From NCBI GenBank assembly GCA_946536145.1, contig CAMNEA010000017.1, forward strand, positions 1 to 46,614: DNA of 46,614 nucleotides, read 5' to 3'. Below the pieces are notes generated by a model. It saw only the letters and a list, made by a program, of their open reading frames with translations, was not told where the DNA came from and did not search any database. A program made the position numbers and the translations under genes. Source of the DNA: an uncultured Butyrivibrio sp. (GTDB lineage: Bacteria > Bacillota > Clostridia > Lachnospirales > Lachnospiraceae). Position 1 is the stretch's first letter, and the number at the start of each line of letters is the position of its first letter. Positions 1 to 8,294 of the stretch are shown piece after piece.

Positions 1-2
1 AG

Positions 3-566
3 AGAGAGTATGACTTCCCTGAGGTTGGACAGAAGGATATGTACCTTCTTCACCATGAGGAGATAGAGGCCCTTGGAAGGAACTTCCCTGAGGTTAAGAG
101 GATCAGATTCTTTATGACCTTTGGACAGAGCTACCTTGACCACATGAGATGTCTTGAAGATGTGGGAATGCTCTCAACAACACCTGTTAAATTCGAGGGT
201 AAAGACATTGTTCCCATCCAGTTCCTCAAGGCACTTCTTCCCGATCCTGCAAGCCTTGGACCCAGAACTGTAGGTAAGACCAACATCGGATGTATTTTCC
301 GTGGTGTTAAGGACGGCAAGGAGAGAGTGATCTATATCTACAATGTCTGCGATCACCAGGAGTGCTACAAAGAGCTTGGAAGCCAGGCCATAAGCTATAC
401 TACAGGTGTTCCTGCAATGATCGGAACCGCGCTTGTGCTTAAGGGCGACTGGAAAAAGCCCGGTGTCTACACCACTGATGAGTTTGATCCGGATCCGTAT
501 ATGGAGATGCTAAGCGAATACGGCCTTCCATGGGTTGTAAAAGAGAACCCTGCTGAAGTTGAGTAA
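3..566 (+). CDS. Carboxynorspermidine/carboxyspermidine synthase, C-terminal part (cut by window edge)
   Basis: The frame is open from the first bases of the window, so the 5' end lies outside; 187 residues to the stop are visible. The product belongs to the saccharopine dehydrogenase-like family and would reductively condense aspartate semialdehyde with putrescine (or diaminopropane) using NADPH to give carboxyspermidine (or carboxynorspermidine). The visible part has the family's C-terminal region, with a stretch around TVGKTNIGCIFRGVKDGKER and the downstream YNVCDHQECYKELGSQAISY and GVPAMIGTALVL segments. An ATG at 39 is internal and not the true start. The strongest argument for the function is the neighbour 58 bp downstream, the decarboxylase that takes its product. 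Call based on recalled family features plus context. Confidence 0.85.
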   Translation, partial: REYDFPEVGQKDMYLLHHEEIEALGRNFPEVKRIRFFMTFGQSYLDHMRCLEDVGMLSTTPVKFEGKDIVPIQFLKALLPDPASLGPRTVGKTNIGCIFRGVKDGKERVIYIYNVCDHQECYKELGSQAISYTTGVPAMIGTALVLKGDWKKPGVYTTDEFDPDPYMEMLSEYGLPWVVKENPAEVE

Positions 567-624
567 ACCGTTGCAGCGCAAAAACAGACCGGTGATCCGG
601 AAAAAATAATTCAAGGGGATTTTT

Positions 625-1938
625 ATGAGATTTAATGAGATACCGACGCCTGCATACGTCATAGATGAGAAAAAACTGATTGAGAACCTTGAGATACTTA
701 AGGAAATCGAGGACAGATCGGGTGGTAAGATACTTCTGGCCCAGAAGGCATATTCGACTTATCAGACTTACCCGCTTATAGCAAGGTATCTGACCGGCAC
801 CGCTGCGTCAGGGATTTACGAGGCCAAACTTGCTCACGAAGAGTTCAGGTTTAACGGAGAGGGCAGGGAAAACCATGTGTTTGAACCGGCTTTCAAGGAT
901 GACGAGATGGAAGAGATCTGCAGCATCTGCGACCATATCGTATTTAATTCACTATCGCAGCTTGAGCATCACAGACCGGTGTGGGAAAAATATGTAGCAG
1001 AGGGCAGGACTTCTGTAGGTATCAGGGTAAACCCTGATTTCAGCACAGAGGACGCTCACGAGATCTATGATCCCTGCGCTCCGGGATCAAGGCTCGGTAT
1101 CAGAAATGAAAATATGCCGGATACGCTTCCTGAAGGCGTTGTGGGAATTCACTTTCACAACCTCTGCGAGCAGGGATTTGAACCTCTTGAAGATACTTTC
1201 CTTAAAGTTGAGAAGGACTTTCACAGGTTTTTCCCTAAGCCGAGGATAATGGATGACTATGACAGCTATGTATTCAGGGGCTTTGGATTTGAGGACATGG
1301 ACAACGACGAACATGATGAGAATGTCGCCCTTGACAATATGCCCGTTGAGACTGAAGACCTTGATGCCGAGTTAGGGATTGACAGCATAAGAGGAACCAT
1401 AAAATGGATAAACCTCGGAGGCGGACATCACATAACCAGGGCTGATTATGACAGGGAGGCTCTGATCAAGCTCATTTGCTATATAAGGGACAAGTACGCA
1501 ATCGATGTTTACCTTGAGCCCGGTGAGGCGATCGCACTTGATGCGGGATATCTTGTCGCATCCGTGATGGATGTGGTTGAGACGGACAGGATGCCCGTGC
1601 TTGTGCTTGATACTTCGGCTTCCTGCCATATGCCGGACGTAATAGAGATGCCCTACAGACCACCTCTTAAGGACTCGGATGAGCCCGGAGAGATGAACTA
1701 CACCTACAGGCTCTCCTCCAGGACCTGTCTTGCGGGCGACATCATTGGAGACTACAGCTTCGAGGAAGAGAAGAAGATAGGTGACAGGCTTGTCTTTGAG
1801 GACATGGCGATATACAGCATGGTCAAGAACAATACCTTTAATGGAATGCAGCTCCCCGATATCGACATCCTTCACCCCGATGGAGAGGTGGAGATACTTA
1901 AGAGATTCGGCTACGGGGACTTCAAATCGAGATTGTAA
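625..1938 (+). CDS. nspC: Carboxynorspermidine/carboxyspermidine decarboxylase with an extra acidic insertion
   Basis: PLP-dependent fold III decarboxylase (437 aa) that turns carboxyspermidine into spermidine or carboxynorspermidine into norspermidine. The PLP lysine is K41 in [20 protein letters not shown] (174-183), LGGGHHITR (264-272), YLEPGEA (296-302) and the active-site cysteine C368 in [11 protein letters not shown] are all present. The start is preceded by AAGGGG at a normal distance. It follows the synthase and precedes aguA by 2 bp, so the four genes look like one transcript. The oddity is a region of about 50 residues (roughly 203-255), rich in D and E, lying between the HFHNLCEQ part and the GGGHH motif, where usual family members of about 380 aa connect almost directly. 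Both halves of the enzyme remain in one frame, so this is an insertion, not decay. Confidence 0.92.
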   Translation: MRFNEIPTPAYVIDEKKLIENLEILKEIEDRSGGKILLAQKAYSTYQTYPLIARYLTGTAASGIYEAKLAHEEFRFNGEGRENHVFEPAFKDDEMEEICSICDHIVFNSLSQLEHHRPVWEKYVAEGRTSVGIRVNPDFSTEDAHEIYDPCAPGSRLGIRNENMPDTLPEGVVGIHFHNLCEQGFEPLEDTFLKVEKDFHRFFPKPRIMDDYDSYVFRGFGFEDMDNDEHDENVALDNMPVETEDLDAELGIDSIRGTIKWINLGGGHHITRADYDREALIKLICYIRDKYAIDVYLEPGEAIALDAGYLVASVMDVVETDRMPVLVLDTSASCHMPDVIEMPYRPPLKDSDEPGEMNYTYRLSSRTCLAGDIIGDYSFEEEKKIGDRLVFEDMAIYSMVKNNTFNGMQLPDIDILHPDGEVEILKRFGYGDFKSRL

Positions 1939-1940
1939 TT

Positions 1941-3098
1941 ATGGAGATGATCACTACAACAAGACCGGCGGATGATGGTTTTTATATGCCGGCTGAGTAC
2001 TCCCCGCACGACGGGACGATAATGTTATATCCCACGAGGCCGGGGAGCTGGGGCAAAGACAGATCGTCAGCCCTTGAAGCTTTTGGAGAAATATATAAAG
2101 AAATACTTAAGAGAGAGAAGCTCTTTTTACTTGTTGACAGAGAGTACCTTCTTGAGGCAAGGACTTTTACCGATGAACTTCTTTTTGGGATGTCTGACTG
2201 CGTGGTAGAAAGACAGAGAGCCCGCAACAGGCTAAGGATCATAGAGATGGGATCTGATGATGCCTGGGCCAGGGATGTGGGACCAACCTTCGTCACTGAT
2301 GGTAAGGGCAGTATAAGGGGGATCAACTGGAGCTTTAATGCCTGGGGAGGAGACTTCGACGGACTATATGCAAACTGGGAGAGGGATGACAGGGTTGCCT
2401 CACTATTCTGCAGGGCTGCCGGGTATGATTTCTATGACGCCGCACCTTTTGTACTTGAGGGTGGATCCATCCACAGCGACGGCGAGGGAACAGTTCTTGT
2501 CACACAGAGCTGCCTTCTTAGTAAGGGAAGAAATCCTGATCTTGATAAGAACCAGATAGAGCAGATGCTCCTTGATTACCTTGGAGCCAGGAAGGTTCTC
2601 TGGCTCCCGAGAGGGATCTACAACGATGAGACCAATGAGCACGTGGACAACGTGTGTGCCTTTATAAGACCCGGTGAAGTCGTTCTTGCCTGGACTGATG
2701 ATGAATCGGATCCGCAGTATGAGATGAGCATGGCAGACCTTGAGTATCTTGAAGGCGAGACCGACGCAAAGGGAAGGAAGCTTATCGTGCATAAGCTCCC
2801 GATACCTTCGCACCCTGTTCTTGTGACCGGCAAGGATCTTGCAAACTACGAATTTGAAGAGGGAGAGGACACAAGAGAGGAAGGCGAAAGGCTCGCTGCC
2901 AGCTATGTGAATTTTTATTTTGTAAACGGAGCAGCGCTGGTTCCGCAGTTTGGAGGAGACAATGCAGAAAGTGATAAGAGGGCGCTCAGTATACTAAAAG
3001 AGCTTTGCCCTGACAGGCAGATAATAGGGATCGATGCTGGGGCAATACTGCTTGGTGGAGGCAATATCCACTGCGTAACACAGCAGATTCCGGGGTGA
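1941..3098 (+). CDS. aguA: Agmatine deiminase
   Basis: Hydrolyses agmatine to N-carbamoylputrescine and ammonia; cytoplasmic guanidino-group hydrolase fold, 385 aa, a normal length for the family. The catalytic cysteine is C378 in [13 protein letters not shown]. Upstream are the substrate-pocket signatures WARDVGPTF, the WGGDFDGLY region, [12 protein letters not shown] and NEHVDN. It begins two bases after the nspC stop, with no strong ribosome site of its own, so translation is probably coupled; ATG 1947 is an alternative start giving two residues fewer. The next gene supplies the following step, so the pair converts agmatine to putrescine, the substrate for the two genes upstream. Confidence 0.95.
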   Translation: MEMITTTRPADDGFYMPAEYSPHDGTIMLYPTRPGSWGKDRSSALEAFGEIYKEILKREKLFLLVDREYLLEARTFTDELLFGMSDCVVERQRARNRLRIIEMGSDDAWARDVGPTFVTDGKGSIRGINWSFNAWGGDFDGLYANWERDDRVASLFCRAAGYDFYDAAPFVLEGGSIHSDGEGTVLVTQSCLLSKGRNPDLDKNQIEQMLLDYLGARKVLWLPRGIYNDETNEHVDNVCAFIRPGEVVLAWTDDESDPQYEMSMADLEYLEGETDAKGRKLIVHKLPIPSHPVLVTGKDLANYEFEEGEDTREEGERLAASYVNFYFVNGAALVPQFGGDNAESDKRALSILKELCPDRQIIGIDAGAILLGGGNIHCVTQQIPG

Positions 3099-3132
3099 AT
3101 CCGCTAAAGATAAGACATTGACAGGTGAAACT

Positions 3133-4032
3133 ATGGGAAATACGGTTAAGGTTGCATGCATTCAGTTTGCCTGCGGAGAGTATGCAGCAACTGATGAAGA
3201 GCAGGTAAAAAGAAATATCGCTAAGGCAGAGAAACTCGTAAGGGACGCGGATTTTAAGGGCGCAAATATAGTTCTTTTGTCTGAGCTGTTCGAGAGAAAG
3301 TATTTCTGCCAGGAGAGAAGATACGACTACTATGATCTGGCGCTTCCTGCAAGGGAGAACCCTGCGGTAAGGCATTTTCAGAAGATCTGCAACGAGCTTG
3401 ACATAGTCATGCCGATCAGCATATTTGAAAGGGACGGCAATGTCCTGTACAACTCGGTTGTTGTGATAGATGCCGACGGTGAGATACTGGGCATCTACAG
3501 GAAAACCCATATACCAGACGATCATTTTTATCAGGAGAAGTTCTACTTTACACCGGGGAATACCGGGTTTAAGGTGTTCAAGACCAAATACGGCAATGTC
3601 GGAGTGGGAATCTGCTGGGATCAGTGGTTTCCTGAGACTGCAAGGAGCCTGGCGCTTCTTGGCGCAGACATAATTCTTTATCCGACAGCAATTGGTTCTG
3701 AACCGATCCTTGAGGTGGACAGCCAGGGGCACTGGATGCGCACTATGCAGGGACATGCAGCTGCCAATATTGTTCCCGTGGCCGCGGCGAACCGCATCGG
3801 TACCGAGAAAACAGAACCCTGTAAGGAGAATGGTTTCCAGAAATCATCACTCAGGTTCTATGGGACAAGCTTTTTGACAGATGAGACGGGAGAAGTTCTC
3901 TCGAGGGCGTCAGAGGATCTCGAGGAAATCATCTGCGCAGAGTATGACTTTGAAGCGATAAGACAAAACCGGCTGTCCTGGGGATTGTTCCGTGACAGAC
4001 GGCCTGAGTGCTACAAGGATATTACTTCTTAA
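3133..4032 (+). CDS. aguB: N-carbamoylputrescine amidase
   Basis: Nitrilase-superfamily amidase (299 aa) that releases putrescine, CO2 and ammonia from N-carbamoylputrescine. The Glu-Lys-Cys triad is visible: E51 in LLSELFERKYFC, K124 in YRKTHIPDDHFY and C161 in GVGICWDQWFPE. I place the start at ATG 3133, with AGGTGA at 3122-3127 five bases upstream; a TTG at 3118 is in frame but has no good ribosome site. It lies 34 bp after aguA and completes the agmatine branch of this polyamine operon. The gene ends 13 bp before the converging stop of the TRIC-like gene. Confidence 0.95.
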   Translation: MGNTVKVACIQFACGEYAATDEEQVKRNIAKAEKLVRDADFKGANIVLLSELFERKYFCQERRYDYYDLALPARENPAVRHFQKICNELDIVMPISIFERDGNVLYNSVVVIDADGEILGIYRKTHIPDDHFYQEKFYFTPGNTGFKVFKTKYGNVGVGICWDQWFPETARSLALLGADIILYPTAIGSEPILEVDSQGHWMRTMQGHAAANIVPVAAANRIGTEKTEPCKENGFQKSSLRFYGTSFLTDETGEVLSRASEDLEEIICAEYDFEAIRQNRLSWGLFRDRRPECYKDITS

Positions 4033-4045
4033 GAAGGCAGGCTCC

Positions 4046-4693
4046 TTAGCTCTTAAGGTGGACCGTTGGAAGATTCCATTTAAAGTGCATGGCGAGGAAC
4101 CTTAAGATCACAATTGTAAGAAAACCCGTAATTGAACTTAGAACCTCATTCCCTGTATATTTCCAGAGATTGACGTAAACTATCGAACCTGCGATACATG
4201 CGATGGCATATACATGCTTGATAAGTACCGCAGGTATTTTGTCTGCAAGGACATCTCTTATCATTCCGCCGCCGATTCCGGTGACTATCCCGAGAAATGC
4301 AACAAGGAACAGATTGTCGGAGTATCCTGCCTGTATACCCGTGAAAGCTCCATCGACAGTAAAGGCTGCAAGACCGAGCGTATCAAGCCAGAAGAGAAGA
4401 GTGTCATAAAAAGGCGTCACCGATTTGGGCATCGGCTTCTTGAGATACATTATGACAAAGGCGATGTTGGCAGTGATCAGGGATATTATCGTGTAGGCGG
4501 GATTTACAAACATGGCGGGAGGAATCTTGTTGATGATTATATCCCTTATAAGTCCGCCTCCCGTAGCGGTGACCAGGGCGAGAAGGTTTATCCCGAATAT
4601 GTCCATATCCTTCCTGCCGGCAACAACCGCGCCTGATATGGCAAATGCAATAATACCGATATTCTCAATAAATATCATAAGAGTTGAATTCAT
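4046..4693 (-). CDS. TRIC-type (UPF0126/YadS-like) membrane protein
   Basis: A 215-aa integral membrane protein with about seven hydrophobic segments and an internal duplication: ATGGGLIRDIIINKIP in the first half and GIGGGMIRDVLADKIP in the second. This paired GGG-x-IRD signature is typical of the prokaryotic trimeric intracellular cation channel family (formerly UPF0126). Bacterial members have been proposed as channels or small-molecule carriers; the substrate here cannot be read from sequence. The chosen start is ATG 4693; an upstream in-frame TTG at 4714 would add seven residues without a better ribosome site. It is convergent with aguB and divergent from the chemoreceptor gene, so it is probably a single-gene unit. 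Confidence 0.85.
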   Translation of the reverse strand: MNSTLMIFIENIGIIAFAISGAVVAGRKDMDIFGINLLALVTATGGGLIRDIIINKIPPAMFVNPAYTIISLITANIAFVIMYLKKPMPKSVTPFYDTLLFWLDTLGLAAFTVDGAFTGIQAGYSDNLFLVAFLGIVTGIGGGMIRDVLADKIPAVLIKHVYAIACIAGSIVYVNLWKYTGNEVLSSITGFLTIVILRFLAMHFKWNLPTVHLKS

Positions 4694-4778
4694 ATTAGCT
4701 TTGTAGCCTCGCAAGAGTGTTTTAGAACCTAACCATCATAGGGCATTTTGAGTAAAAAGTAAATCCCGAAGGTTATAA

Positions 4779-4787
4779 ATTATATCA
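4779..4787 (-). promoter_or_regulatory. Extended -10 promoter for the TRIC-like gene
   Basis: On the minus strand TGATATAAT gives a consensus -10 hexamer with the extended TGn. A TTGATA lies 14 bp further upstream, too close for a normal -35. It would give a leader of about 80 bases before ATG 4693. Prediction from sequence only. Confidence 0.4.
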
Positions 4788-4811
4788 CGAGTTATTTTTA
4801 TCAAAAATTTA

Positions 4812-4839
4812 TAAATAATAAATAATTACTTGACGATAT
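4812..4839 (+). promoter_or_regulatory. Candidate sigma-D/FliA (flagellar) promoter for the chemoreceptor
   Basis: TAAA at 4812-4815 and GACGATAT at 4832-4839, separated by 16 bp. The SigD/FliA consensus of Gram-positive bacteria is TAAA, 14-16 bp, GCCGATAT, so the -10 matches in 7 of 8 positions and the spacing is right. Transcription would start near 4847, about 70 bases before the chemoreceptor start. A TTGACG/TATAAT pair nearby has a spacing of only 10 bp and is not a usable sigma-A promoter. Confidence 0.55.
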
Positions 4840-4915
4840 ATTGGGTATAATTGTGTATAGAAATGGCGTCAATTTGTTGGCTTTTGACTGCCGGAACACT
4901 CATGGAGGGGTAAAT

Positions 4916-6637
4916 ATGGAAACAAAAGAAAAAAACGGAAAACTTGTCCAGAAACTGATCATTGCATCGGTTGCGGCTATTATTGGTATATCAGCCGTAC
5001 TCACTGTCATCAGCGCTGTAGAGATCAACAACACCTACAACGATATGGTCAATGAGGAGCTGAAGGTGGCTGTTGAACAGCTTGCCAGTGAGATGAGCTC
5101 TGTATGGGATGGTGACTGGTCTTATGATGGCACTGACCTCTACAAGGGCGAAGAGAACATCATGGCAGAATATGAGGAGATCATGGATGAGCTCAAATCC
5201 AAGACCGGCATAGAGTACTCGCTATTTTATGGCAGGAAGCGGGTGATCACTACGCTTCGCGATTCCTCGGGCAATAAGGCTGTCGGATATGATATATCGG
5301 ACAAAGTTGCCAACGCCGTAATCCAGAACAAGCAGGAATACAATGTCAAAACAATTCCCGCAGGTGTTGTCGAGTCATATTACTGCTACTATGCGCCTAT
5401 GTATAATTCTGACGGATCAGTTGTAGGAATGGTCTTTTCAGGAAGAGAGTCAGATTCGGTAGCGGCAGCGATCAGAAGAATAGTTCTTGGAATGGTGCTG
5501 ATCTCAGTTGTGCTGGCGGCAATACTTTCTGTTGTCGGAGTAGTTGTAGCGAATAAGACATCTATTAAGATGAGAGCGATCGCCGATGAACTTGCGCAGC
5601 TCTCCAAGGGCGAGCTCAAACTCAATATTGATCAGAGCTCGGTTGCAAGAAACGATGAGATAGGTCTTCTTGCAGACGGCGCGCAAAAACTTAGCAACAA
5701 GCTGGGTGAAGTAATAAAAACAACAATGGATATGTCCAGCGAACTCAAGCGATCAGGGTCTGAGCTTTCTGAATCCGCAAGCCAGGCATCTACTGCATCA
5801 AGCCAGGTTAGCGAAGCCGTTGATGAGATCTCAAAGGGCGCTGTTACCCAGGCTGAGAGTGTTGAAAGCGCCGCAGGAAATACCCAGAGCATCGGACGTG
5901 ACATCGAGGAAGTATCGGATAACGTAGAGGAGCTCAATGCATTTGCGAATGAGATGAAGACCTCCTGTGAAGCAGCAATGGAAGCCCTTAACAAGCTGAT
6001 CGAACAGAGCAGCGAGGTTCAGTCATCTGTGCGTGAGATCGGTCAGACAATAGATTCTACCAATGAGTCGGCAAAAGAGATATCGAAGTTCTCACAGGCA
6101 ATCACGGAAATCGCGTCACAGACGAACCTGCTCTCACTTAACGCAAGCATTGAGGCGGCAAGAGCAGGAGATGCCGGCAAGGGCTTTGCGGTTGTTGCTA
6201 CAGAGATCGGACAGCTTGCAGTTCAGAGCAGCAACTCTGCTGAAGAGATCAAAAAGATTGTTGAGAAACTGGTTGCTGACTCAGAGGCCTCCGTTGAGGT
6301 AATGCAGAAGCTCAACGCCAACTTTGACCAGCAGGCTGAGCAGCTTGATGATACCAAGAGCAACATGCAGAACATGGCTGATAATGTGGTCAACGTATCC
6401 AGCAGTACCGACAACATCGCGGCACATATCGGTCAGCTCAACAACGCCAAGGACAAGCTGGTTGAGATCATATCGGATCTGTCAGCCATTTCTGAGGAGA
6501 ATGCGGCGTCGACACAGGAGACCAATGCTTCCATGCAGGAGCTTAACGCAACATTTGCCATGATAACTGAGTCAGCGGACAAGCTGCAGGAGCTGGCTAC
6601 GAACATGCAGGATGCGATCAGCTATTTCAGAACATGA
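4916..6637 (+). CDS. Methyl-accepting chemotaxis protein with extracellular Cache-like sensor
   Basis: A 573-aa transmembrane chemoreceptor. In order: short cytoplasmic N-terminus, TM1 (about 12-35), an extracellular single-Cache-type domain (about 36-185) with a [20 protein letters not shown] strand region, TM2 (about 190-212), HAMP (about 213-270), and a long coiled-coil signalling domain. The highly conserved hairpin tip that contacts CheA and CheW is at about 399-435 ([20 protein letters not shown] onward). No NWETF-type CheR tether is visible at the C-terminus. The start is ATG 4916 with GGAGGGG at 4904-4910; the longer frame from 4841 has no ribosome site and would disturb the N-terminus. 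Ligand unknown. It stands alone, with its own likely flagellar-sigma promoter and a strong terminator. Confidence 0.95.
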   Translation: METKEKNGKLVQKLIIASVAAIIGISAVLTVISAVEINNTYNDMVNEELKVAVEQLASEMSSVWDGDWSYDGTDLYKGEENIMAEYEEIMDELKSKTGIEYSLFYGRKRVITTLRDSSGNKAVGYDISDKVANAVIQNKQEYNVKTIPAGVVESYYCYYAPMYNSDGSVVGMVFSGRESDSVAAAIRRIVLGMVLISVVLAAILSVVGVVVANKTSIKMRAIADELAQLSKGELKLNIDQSSVARNDEIGLLADGAQKLSNKLGEVIKTTMDMSSELKRSGSELSESASQASTASSQVSEAVDEISKGAVTQAESVESAAGNTQSIGRDIEEVSDNVEELNAFANEMKTSCEAAMEALNKLIEQSSEVQSSVREIGQTIDSTNESAKEISKFSQAITEIASQTNLLSLNASIEAARAGDAGKGFAVVATEIGQLAVQSSNSAEEIKKIVEKLVADSEASVEVMQKLNANFDQQAEQLDDTKSNMQNMADNVVNVSSSTDNIAAHIGQLNNAKDKLVEIISDLSAISEENAASTQETNASMQELNATFAMITESADKLQELATNMQDAISYFRT

Positions 6638-6697
6638 CCCGGATTTTTAATGGAAAAGATACTGTTTTTTATGCTGAGTAACGATGCTGAAAATAGC

Positions 6698-6737
6698 GTG
6701 CCCCTAGCCTGAAACCCGCATGGTTAGGGGCACTTTT
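6698..6737 (+). terminator. Intrinsic terminator after the chemoreceptor
   Basis: GTGCCCCTAGCC at 6698-6709 pairs with GGTTAGGGGCAC at 6722-6733 (12 bp with one G-U pair), a 12-base loop between, followed by TTTT. Confidence 0.85.
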
Positions 6738-6753
6738 GGGACTATCGGGTTCA

Positions 6754-6782
6754 TTGACATTTATTTAACGTACAATTATAAT
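6754..6782 (+). promoter_or_regulatory. Perfect-consensus sigma-A promoter of rex
   Basis: TTGACA at 6754-6759, a 17-bp spacer and TATAAT at 6777-6782: both hexamers and the spacing match consensus exactly. The start would be near 6789, giving a leader of about 75 bases before the rex ATG at 6864. Confidence 0.85.
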
Positions 6783-6789
6783 TATTGTA
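6771..6789 (+). promoter_or_regulatory. Inverted repeat over the rex -10 box, possible operator
   Basis: TACAAT at 6771-6776 and ATTGTA at 6784-6789 form a 6-bp inverted repeat with a 7-bp centre that contains the -10 hexamer. This is not the usual Rex site (TTGTTAA-type arms), so autoregulation by Rex is not shown. A very strong promoter with a symmetric site over its -10 is what a repressor target looks like, but A+T-rich DNA can give such symmetry by chance. Confidence 0.3.
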
Positions 6790-6863
6790 ATGCGCTCCTG
6801 GATTTTCTTGGGACAGGCGCTGGAAGGTAAACAGCATCTACATAATTTATGCGGAGATTTAGT

Positions 6864-7508
6864 ATGTCAGATAAGGATATTTCTCAGGCGGTAATCAGCA
6901 GACTTCCAAGATATTTCAGATATCTCGGAGATCTAAAAGAGCGGGGAGTGGAGAGGATTTCTTCACAGGAACTCAGCGATATCATGAAGGTCACTGCTTC
7001 TCAGATCAGGCAGGACTTCAACAACTTCGGTGGATTCGGGCAGCAGGGTTATGGATACAATGTCAATTATCTCTATGATGAGATAGGCAAGATACTTGGA
7101 CTTGACAAGACTCACAGCCTTGTGATCATCGGAGCAGGACACCTGGGGCAGGCAATCGCCGGCTACACCAATTTTACCAGAAGAGGCTTTGTTTTTAAGG
7201 GGGCCTTTGACAAGAATCCGGCTCTTTTCGGAACCAGGATCAGGGACGTGGAAGTAAGACCCGTGGATGAGGTTGTGGACTTCATCAGACAGAACAACAT
7301 TGAGATCGCGGTCCTGACCATACCCAAGGAGCAGGCGGTGCCGATGAGCCAGAAGCTGATTGACTCGGGCATCAAGGCAATATGGAATTTTGCCCATGTG
7401 GATCTTGATGTTCCTGACAATATTCAGGTAGAAAATGTACATTTATCTGACAGTTTGATGAAACTGTCGTATAATATAGACAGGTATGAAAAAACACTGA
7501 AATCATAA
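6864..7508 (+). CDS. rex: Redox-sensing transcriptional repressor Rex
   Basis: A 214-aa repressor that senses the NADH/NAD+ ratio and controls fermentation genes. An N-terminal winged helix (about 1-75, with SQELSDIMKVTASQIRQDF and FGGFGQQGYGYNV) is followed by a Rossmann NADH-binding domain starting at LVIIGAGHLGQAIAGY (about 87-102). Length and motif order match the family. Start ATG 6864 is chosen because GGAG at 6853-6856 sits 7 bases upstream; ATG 6849 overlaps that site and lacks one. The coiled-coil gene follows after 12 bp, so the two are probably co-transcribed up to the terminator at 8205. Confidence 0.96.
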   Translation: MSDKDISQAVISRLPRYFRYLGDLKERGVERISSQELSDIMKVTASQIRQDFNNFGGFGQQGYGYNVNYLYDEIGKILGLDKTHSLVIIGAGHLGQAIAGYTNFTRRGFVFKGAFDKNPALFGTRIRDVEVRPVDEVVDFIRQNNIEIAVLTIPKEQAVPMSQKLIDSGIKAIWNFAHVDLDVPDNIQVENVHLSDSLMKLSYNIDRYEKTLKS

Positions 7509-7520
7509 AGAGAGAATCTG

Positions 7521-8183
7521 ATGGCTAAAGATACGCAAGTGTATATGTCTGCGCTCGAGGGAAAGAGTATACCGATCCTGACGCTTGATGACAAATGGCA
7601 TCAGCTGTTTACGCAGACAGAGATGACGCCGGAGATAGAAGCTCTGGCGGAAGAACTAAATGCACTGGTTGAGAGGGATGGCAGGATCCGCACGGAGACC
7701 AAGAAGATCAAGAAGCTCAAGAAGACGCTTCTTTCAGAAATTGTGCCTCTGAGGGACAAGGCCAACAAGCTTGGTAATGCTCCCGGTATCGAGAAAGAGA
7801 TTTCTGAGAGAACAAGGCTGATCGGTGAGTGCAATGACAAGCTCGCAGGAAGTGAGGATGAGCTCCTCGATCTCTCAAGACAGATATATGATGTCGACTA
7901 CAAACTCATGGTTGAGACCATGAATGCCTGTTATGAAGTACTTCATGAGAATACGGCCTATATCAAGGGGCTCGATGAGTGGATTAGCCAGGTAAGGGTA
8001 GAGCTTAAAAAGAATGTGATACGCCTTCAGGAGGCAGAGATGGAGAACTACAATCTCTATTCCTACATGCATCAGATATTCGGGCCGGAGGTCATCGATA
8101 TTTTTGACATGAAATATGATCCTGACAGAAGGCATCCCATCAGACGTCCCCTTGAGGGTGATGAGGACGAATATGTGGAATAA
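7521..8183 (+). CDS. Conserved coiled-coil protein of unknown function, cotranscribed with rex
   Basis: I do not recognise a named family. It is a soluble 220-aa protein without signal peptide or membrane segment. Residues about 35-145 are highly charged with a heptad-like pattern (for example ETKKIKKLKKTLLSEI), predicting long coiled coil, and the C-terminal tail is acidic (EGDEDEYVE). It starts 12 bp after rex and ends just before a terminator, so it shares the rex transcript. No catalytic motif is visible. Confidence 0.75.
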   Translation: MAKDTQVYMSALEGKSIPILTLDDKWHQLFTQTEMTPEIEALAEELNALVERDGRIRTETKKIKKLKKTLLSEIVPLRDKANKLGNAPGIEKEISERTRLIGECNDKLAGSEDELLDLSRQIYDVDYKLMVETMNACYEVLHENTAYIKGLDEWISQVRVELKKNVIRLQEAEMENYNLYSYMHQIFGPEVIDIFDMKYDPDRRHPIRRPLEGDEDEYVE

Positions 8184-8204
8184 CCGATAAATATTGTAAG
8201 TCAC

Positions 8205-8227
8205 AGGCTGCTTTAGGGCAGCCTTTT
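8205..8227 (+). terminator. Intrinsic terminator after the rex operon
   Basis: AGGCTGC at 8205-8211 pairs perfectly with GCAGCCT at 8218-8224, loop of six bases, followed by T residues to 8227. Confidence 0.75.
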
Positions 8228-8294
8228 CCATATCAGGAAATACACTGGATGGGAAGAGAGGTGTCAGGTGAATTATGATGATGGGAGGATTGTT

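Noticed and set aside
4831..4854. Sigma-A promoter TTGACG...TATAAT before the chemoreceptor
   Set aside because: The hexamers are only 10 bp apart, far too close for sigma-A; the SigD-type arrangement in the same DNA fits better.
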